A DNA stretch of 32,707 nucleotides from NCBI GenBank assembly GCA_019693395.1, contig JAAMXP010002072.1:5364-38070 (forward strand). The letters are read 5' to 3'. Made by a program: the position numbers and the translations under genes. The DNA is from Ettlia oleoabundans. Its lineage: Eukaryota > Chlorophyta > Chlorophyceae > Chlamydomonadales. A model generated the notes under the pieces. It was not told the DNA's origin, did not search any database, and worked only from the letters and a program-made list of their open reading frames with translations. Below are positions 28,501 to 32,707 of this stretch, piece by piece; within the stretch, counting starts at the first letter, position 1, and the number at the start of each line of letters is the position of its first letter.

Positions 28501-29667
28501 AGATGAGGAGTTGTGGGAGGACGTGCACGATGTGATGGGGGCGGGCCACGAGACCACCGCCACCACCGCCGCCGCCGCCCTCTACTCCATTGCCGCTCAT
28601 CCGGAGGTGGAGGCACGGCTGATGGCTGAGCTGGACAGGGTGCTGGGTGAGTGGGGTAGCGAGTATGGAGCATGGTGTATTGCTGTGCCCTGCGAGGTGT
28701 GGTGTGCTGTCACGCTGTGCCTCGGTGGGATACTCCCCGCAGCTGGGCACTTGGGGGGCATGCTTACTTTATTACTTAGTTAGGGTGTTGGGAAGTGAGC
28801 GCTGGACGGGTGTGGTAGCCTGGTTGGTTGGCATACGTGGAGTTGAACGCGAGGGTGGTGGAAGGGGTGGATTTGTGGGGTGCTACCTGGGTAGGGTGTG
28901 ATGCAGCTGGTGGGCATACTCCAGCATACACAGTCGGCTGCCCCCACAACAGCTGCCCCACTGGTGTCATACCGTAGGTGGTCGGCCAGCCACCTACGAT
29001 GACTTGCACCAGGGGCGGCTGCCCTACCTGGAAGCAGTGATCAAGGAGGTGAGCTGGGGCTGGTAGCTGGGGCTGGGCTGCTGTTGGATAGCTTTGCGTG
29101 GGAACTGCTGGCGATGGCTGCACATCCTCACTTCATCCCTTGCACATGGCACACGATGAAACAGTGACAGTTCCCCTTTACCGCCACACTTCCATCTGCG
29201 AATGCCAGCAGCCTTCTCTACCTGCCCACCTGCTTACCCCCTCCCTTGCCGTCTGTGGCTTGTGTCCTGCCCTGCAGGTGCTGCGCTTGTACCCTGCCAT
29301 CCCCATCTTCCCGCGTCAGGCGGCAGAGGCTGACAGGCTGCCCTCAGGCCACCACATACTCAAGGGTGGGCTGCCGCCCGGCTGTGCTGGCCTCTACTGG
29401 TGCTGCTGGTGCTATAGGTGCTGCAGGTGCTACCCTCCAGTCGCTGGGCGCCTTTGCTTGCCTTGTTCTGCCGCATCTGCTTCACAGTGTGGGCCCCAGC
29501 CTCTATGACTGCACCTGCTTGTCCCTGCGCTGCTTGCTTCTGCAATTCAATCAAGAATGCACCTCTGCGGGGTGTGCCGCAGGTGACGTGGTGTTCATGT
29601 CCACCTACGCCCTGCACCGCTCCCCGGAAGTGTGGGACAACCCTCTGCGCTTCGATCCAGACAGGTG

Positions 29668-29704
<37 letters not shown>

Positions 29705-30656
29705 CTGACAGTGCATGTTGTGCGCTGTGCCATGCTTTGGTCTATAGCCAGCGGCATGGCCTGGCAGAAGGGGCGCGTGGGGATCTGGTGGGGATCTGGG
29801 CTTGCCAATTGCGCATGCGTTTGCTGGCATTTAGTGATTGTAGTGCAAAGTAAGCTGCGCATTGCACCACTCCTTCTATTCTGCTTTGCAGTGCTGCCAG
29901 GCTGGTCTAGCCCTCCTGGCTTTGCCCCTTTCCTTCTCTGCTGGCTTGCAAGTATGTGTGCGTTTGCCCTGGTTTGGTTCTTTCTGCATGCAGGTTCCTG
30001 GGCGAGCGTGGCGCCTGCCTGCACCGCTTCCAGTGGCTGCCCTTTGGAGCGGGGCCCCGAATGTGCCTTGGGGCCGCCTTTGCACAGGCAAGAAGCCGCC
30101 GGGGCTGCCTTTGCTGGTTGCTGTCGCCCGGCAGCTGCGCATGCAGCGGCCAGCTTGCTGGGTAAACGCCCCCTCCACCCACCCGCCCATCAGCCCACCC
30201 ACCCACTTTCCTTCTGTCTGCTGTGTCTGTGCTGGCTGGCTGGCCGCAGATGTCGGTATCTTTGATGGTGGCAACGTTGATGCAGCGCTGCCGCTTCACC
30301 CCCGTCCACCCCACCACCCAGCTCATCCCAACTGCATGTAAGTGAGGGAGTAGCCTTGCACCTTGCTTACTGCTATGACCTTAACAGCACATGTGGCCCA
30401 CGTGGTTGTTGTGGGGCAGGCGCACAGGCATGCTTGCGGATCGATGAGTGAAATGTGTGCACAGGAGCACACTAGCAGCCCCGGGTTGCTTGCACGCCCC
30501 AACCATCTGCCGACGTATAGTCACAGTCAATATTGTCAATAGTTTCCAGATTGAGCATGGGTTCCTCTGCCTGTTGTGCCTGCTGCTGCTGCAGATGACA
30601 TCACCCTCAACTTTGATCGCACCAATGGGCTGAATATGGAGGTGGCGCCCCGGTGA
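25509..30656 (+). CDS. Cytochrome P450 monooxygenase, complete, 14 exons, about 623 aa
   Basis: A heme-thiolate monooxygenase. Exons: 25509-25858, 26219-26397, 26709-26856, 27132-27275, 27445-27520, 27671-27735, 27922-28202, 28503-28646, 28978-29048, 29278-29365, 29583-29664, 29994-30087, 30250-30337, 30595-30656; all phases agree. Diagnostic motifs: I-helix AGHETT (428-433), K-helix EVLR (ExxR, 486-489, split by an intron), PERF-like FDPDRF, and heme loop FGAGPRMCLG with Cys567. The N-terminal 70 residues (MRTATLPQPGHAAHCGS...) are Arg/Ala/Ser-rich with no ER anchor, which suggests plastid import. ATG 25572 (602 aa) is an alternative start. RYGPVSRF, DVVFMSTYALHRSPEVWDNP and the C-terminal TNGLNMEVAPR resemble the CYP97 clan, but the subfamily and substrate are unresolved. 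Residues about 354-396 are a Gly/Ser/Ala low-complexity insertion. Intron 12 has a GC donor (GCACAG|GCAAGA at 30088). Confidence 0.93.
26409..26475 (+). repeat. Imperfect AGCAC/AGCAT pentanucleotide repeat in P450 intron 2
   Basis: About a dozen degenerate units (AGCAC, then AGCAT) follow the exon 2 donor. They lie entirely inside the intron. Confidence 0.75.
28441..28500 (+). repeat. Imperfect TGTATTGCTGC repeat before the P450 exon 8 acceptor
   Basis: Four to five degenerate copies of CTGTATTGCTGCT form the pyrimidine-rich 3' end of intron 7, and the last copy ends in the TATTGCAG acceptor. Confidence 0.65.
29668..29703 (+). repeat. (TGGC)n microsatellite in P450 intron 11
   Basis: About nine TGGC units start immediately after the exon 11 donor (ACAG|GTGGGC). 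The tract lies wholly in the intron. Confidence 0.85.
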
Positions 30657-31673
30657 GCGCACGGCCCCACTCACACGCTTTCCTTACCGCCCCACTCTCT
30701 CAACGACGATTCACCCAAGCACCTGCCCAGCGGTGCATACATTGGACAAGCTTATTATGGTGAGTGGGTTGCTGTTGCGGGCGTTGATGTGTGCCATGAG
30801 AGTTGAACACAACCAACGCACAACCAGATGATTGCTGAGGTCCCTTCTTCCCCGTGCCTCCACAGTTTGCTTATAACTTGTCGCTGATTTATTGCCTTCT
30901 GTCAAACCTCCGTGTGAGACTCTGCACTCTTGCGAGTGTGGTTCAACTTCGTCGATGAACGATGCGAAGCTGCCTCCCGACAAGTCGTCAGCTGTCCCTT
31001 TCCTCCCAACCTGAATTTCCAAAATCCGCTGCCTGCCCTTGGAGTTTTCATTTCATCTTTCCCTGCTGAGGTTGGTCCCCCGTTCATTTGTAGCCACCTG
31101 TGAGATATGATTGCCCCAATTTGTGAGATACGATAAAATGCCCTTGGTGCAGCATTGCTTGCCAGCCTGTGTTTCTATCGTGGCCCTACCTCGTTGCCAT
31201 GGCCAGGCTGTGCCACTTGATTGTATTCCCCCTGCCAATTTTCCTCTACCCCTCCTGCCTGTTGAACCCGAGTCATGCCTGCCTGTCCATTGCGAACAAC
31301 CTTGTCCGAAATGCACGTGTTTTTACGCACCAAAAAGCAAACACATGTAGCAAAAAGAGAGTTAACGCAAGTGAAGCGGAGAAAGCAGGGCAGGAGGATG
31401 TGGAACAAAGAAAGAAAGGAACAGCAGATATGCATGCAGTGCCGATAATACGTGGGGCGGGGCTACCTCCACAAAGGAGCAACATGCACCTGAGCAGAGG
31501 CTGGGATGGGAGGAGGGCACAATCGCCTCGCATGGCATTGCTCACAAAATATGGTAGAAAGGAGTTCTTCTCAGATTAATAATGGCCGCAAAAATCAGCG
31601 CGCCCCGGCTCGTCAGCATGAATAACGTCCGACAACAGGTGCTGTAGGGGCGGCGTGTGTGGTGTGTGTGTGC
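30657..31673. other. Convergent intergenic region, P450 and phosphoglycerate mutase 3' flanks
   Basis: About 1 kb without a supported exon. It presumably holds both 3' UTRs. No TGTAA in the expected orientation was found for either gene. A short direct repeat (TTGTGAGATA/TGTGAGATA) occurs near 31099 and 31121. Confidence 0.4.
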
Positions 31674-32528
31674 TCAGGGCGCCAGCAGTGATGGCAGCAT
31701 GTGCGGTGGGGCCTGCAGGACAAGCAGCAAGGTGCAATAGATCAATGTGCGGAGCATAATACAAACGGAAGTGGGATATACGACTTGCAAAGCAAGGTTT
31801 GGGCTATGCTGGGGGTACTGCTGCTGCCGCGTGAATGCTACCCATCAGCATGGGCCATCAGCTGCCCACCTGTTGAAAAGACCCACCTATATAGTCAAGC
31901 CCAACAGATACCACCCTACCAAACTACCAATGCACATCGTCCAGGCACCCACCCCTGACCTGGCACCCCATCAGTGCAGTCTAACTTAGTAAATGATCCC
32001 CATAAGGTTGGCTTTTGCCACCAGGATAGCCACGCACCCACCCACCCAGCCCTTAAGGGACCCATCCTCAACCCCCACCCTCCATGCCCACTCCTCACCT
32101 GGTATCCCATCAGCTCGAACATGGTGGCAGCCACGTTGCCCAGGCCCCCCTCAGGCAGGTCCTCATGCAGCTTCACGTCAGAAGGCAGCCCCGCGCCGCC
32201 AATGCAGAATGGAACTGTGAGGAGGCGGGGCGGGAGGTAGAACATCCGTCAGGTGGTGCAGGAGGTGGTGAAACAGTGAATCAGAATAGTCGGCAGATTT
32301 TGCACTGGAGACGTGTGTTGGGAATAGTGTGGCGGAAAGTCTGGCAACAGGGGTGGCAGGGCAGCAGGAGGGCATGTTGTGACGGCTGTCCAGCATGACG
32401 CGAATCCCCTGCAGCAGCAAACCGGCTCCACAAAGCGGTCAAGCGGTCTGACCTGGCGCCAGGGTGTGGGATGTGAGGGGCACCACCTTGCCCTCCTGCA
32501 TCAACGGCTCAAGAGTCTTCTTGTTGCG
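31674..32528 (-). CDS. iPGAM: 2,3-bisphosphoglycerate-independent phosphoglycerate mutase, 3' part (5' end beyond the window)
   Basis: It interconverts 3- and 2-phosphoglycerate in glycolysis and gluconeogenesis; the plant/algal enzyme is of the metal-dependent alkaline-phosphatase superfamily. The last three exons are visible: 32528-32453, 32214-32099, 31712-31674, with agreeing phases (76 residues). They read RNKKTLEPLMQEGKVVPLTS-HTLAP, VPFCIGGAGLPSDVKLHEDL, PEGGLGNVAATMFELMGYQ and the end APPHMLPSLLAP. The blocks LTSHTL..VP..IGG.GL, GGL.NVAAT...L.GY and AP...PSLL are the family's C-terminal signature. The exon with the metal-binding ADHGN motif should lie just upstream and is not in the window. 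The last exon is only 39 bases, found by its in-phase TCCTGCAG acceptor and the family C-terminus. Confidence 0.9.
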
Positions 32529-32678
32529 CTGCGGGGCAGGGAAGCGGGGAGTGACCGGGAATGAATAAAGGCTTTGGCTCATATTCCGGCTGCGATTGTG
32601 TGGTAGTACAGAGGGCAAGCGAAAGCATCCACCTATCATCCCTGCTCCCAAGCTGCGCACCTGCCTGCTCCTCCGGCC

Positions 32679-32691
32679 CCCCCCCCCGAAG
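32679..32691 (+). repeat. Poly-C tract at the right edge
   Basis: A run of C residues lies within the presumed mutase intron or an unresolved exon. Runs like this are prone to length errors, so no frame should be trusted across it. Confidence 0.7.
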
Positions 32692-32707
32692 TGCACTGCT
32701 GCTACAC

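Noticed and set aside
29246..30265. 339-codon plus-strand frame, the longest in the window
   Set aside because: It covers P450 exons 10-13 in the wrong frame together with their introns, including the TGGC microsatellite read as a Trp-Leu-Ala-Gly repeat. It is a shadow.
31576..31764. HLLSDVIHADEPGRADF frame as the last mutase exon
   Set aside because: It splices in phase but does not resemble the family C-terminus. The 39-base exon at 31674-31712 (APPHMLPSLLAP) does.

Overview
The window is nuclear DNA of a green alga (Chlorophyta; a chlorophycean is my best guess, family not resolvable). The grounds are: genes of 3 to 15 short exons with introns of about 60-500 bases; donors mostly GTGAG/GTGCG/GTGGG and acceptors mostly TGCAG; the chlorophyte polyadenylation motif TGTAA downstream of several stops; plastid-type leaders; and plant/algal families such as CDPK. 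No single open frame represents a gene here, so every gene was rebuilt by joining exons whose splice phases agree.

Layout, left to right: (1) 3' end of a + strand Ala/Thr-rich protein (1-481). (2) A - strand unknown gene with a presequence-like N-terminus, a TM-like stretch and a Gln-rich coiled coil (876-2086), splicing unresolved. (3) A complete - strand CTP:phosphocholine cytidylyltransferase, 10 exons, 349 aa (2885-6195). (4) A - strand PAP2/PLPP6-like lipid phosphatase, 3 exons, 220 aa (6701-7871). (5) A + strand calcium-dependent protein kinase with four intact EF hands, 15 exons, 479 aa (8516-13156). (6) A - strand unknown protein, about 251 aa (13829-15496). (7) A - strand single-pass membrane protein, about 139 aa (15916-17014). 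(8) A + strand protein of about 648 aa ending in a SUMO-like (Rad60-SLD type) domain (17276-20957). (9) A - strand 85-aa helical protein (21357-21887). (10) A + strand 119-aa unknown protein (22100-23306). (11) A + strand 267-aa protein with two TM segments and a plastid-type leader (23534-24893). (12) A + strand cytochrome P450, 14 exons, about 623 aa (25509-30656). (13) The - strand 3' end of a 2,3-bisphosphoglycerate-independent phosphoglycerate mutase (31674-32528, continuing past the right edge).

How the genes relate: CCT and the lipid phosphatase are adjacent, same-strand membrane-lipid genes. CCT implies the alga makes phosphatidylcholine by the CDP-choline route, unlike Chlamydomonas reinhardtii. 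The other genes (calcium signalling, SUMO-like, P450, glycolysis) look like ordinary unlinked neighbours. Gene pairs are tightly packed: divergent starts lie 212 and 261 bp apart, and one convergent pair has opposing TGTAA signals about 55 bp apart. Three introns appear to use GC-AG boundaries. I found no tRNA, rRNA, CRISPR array or intact mobile element.
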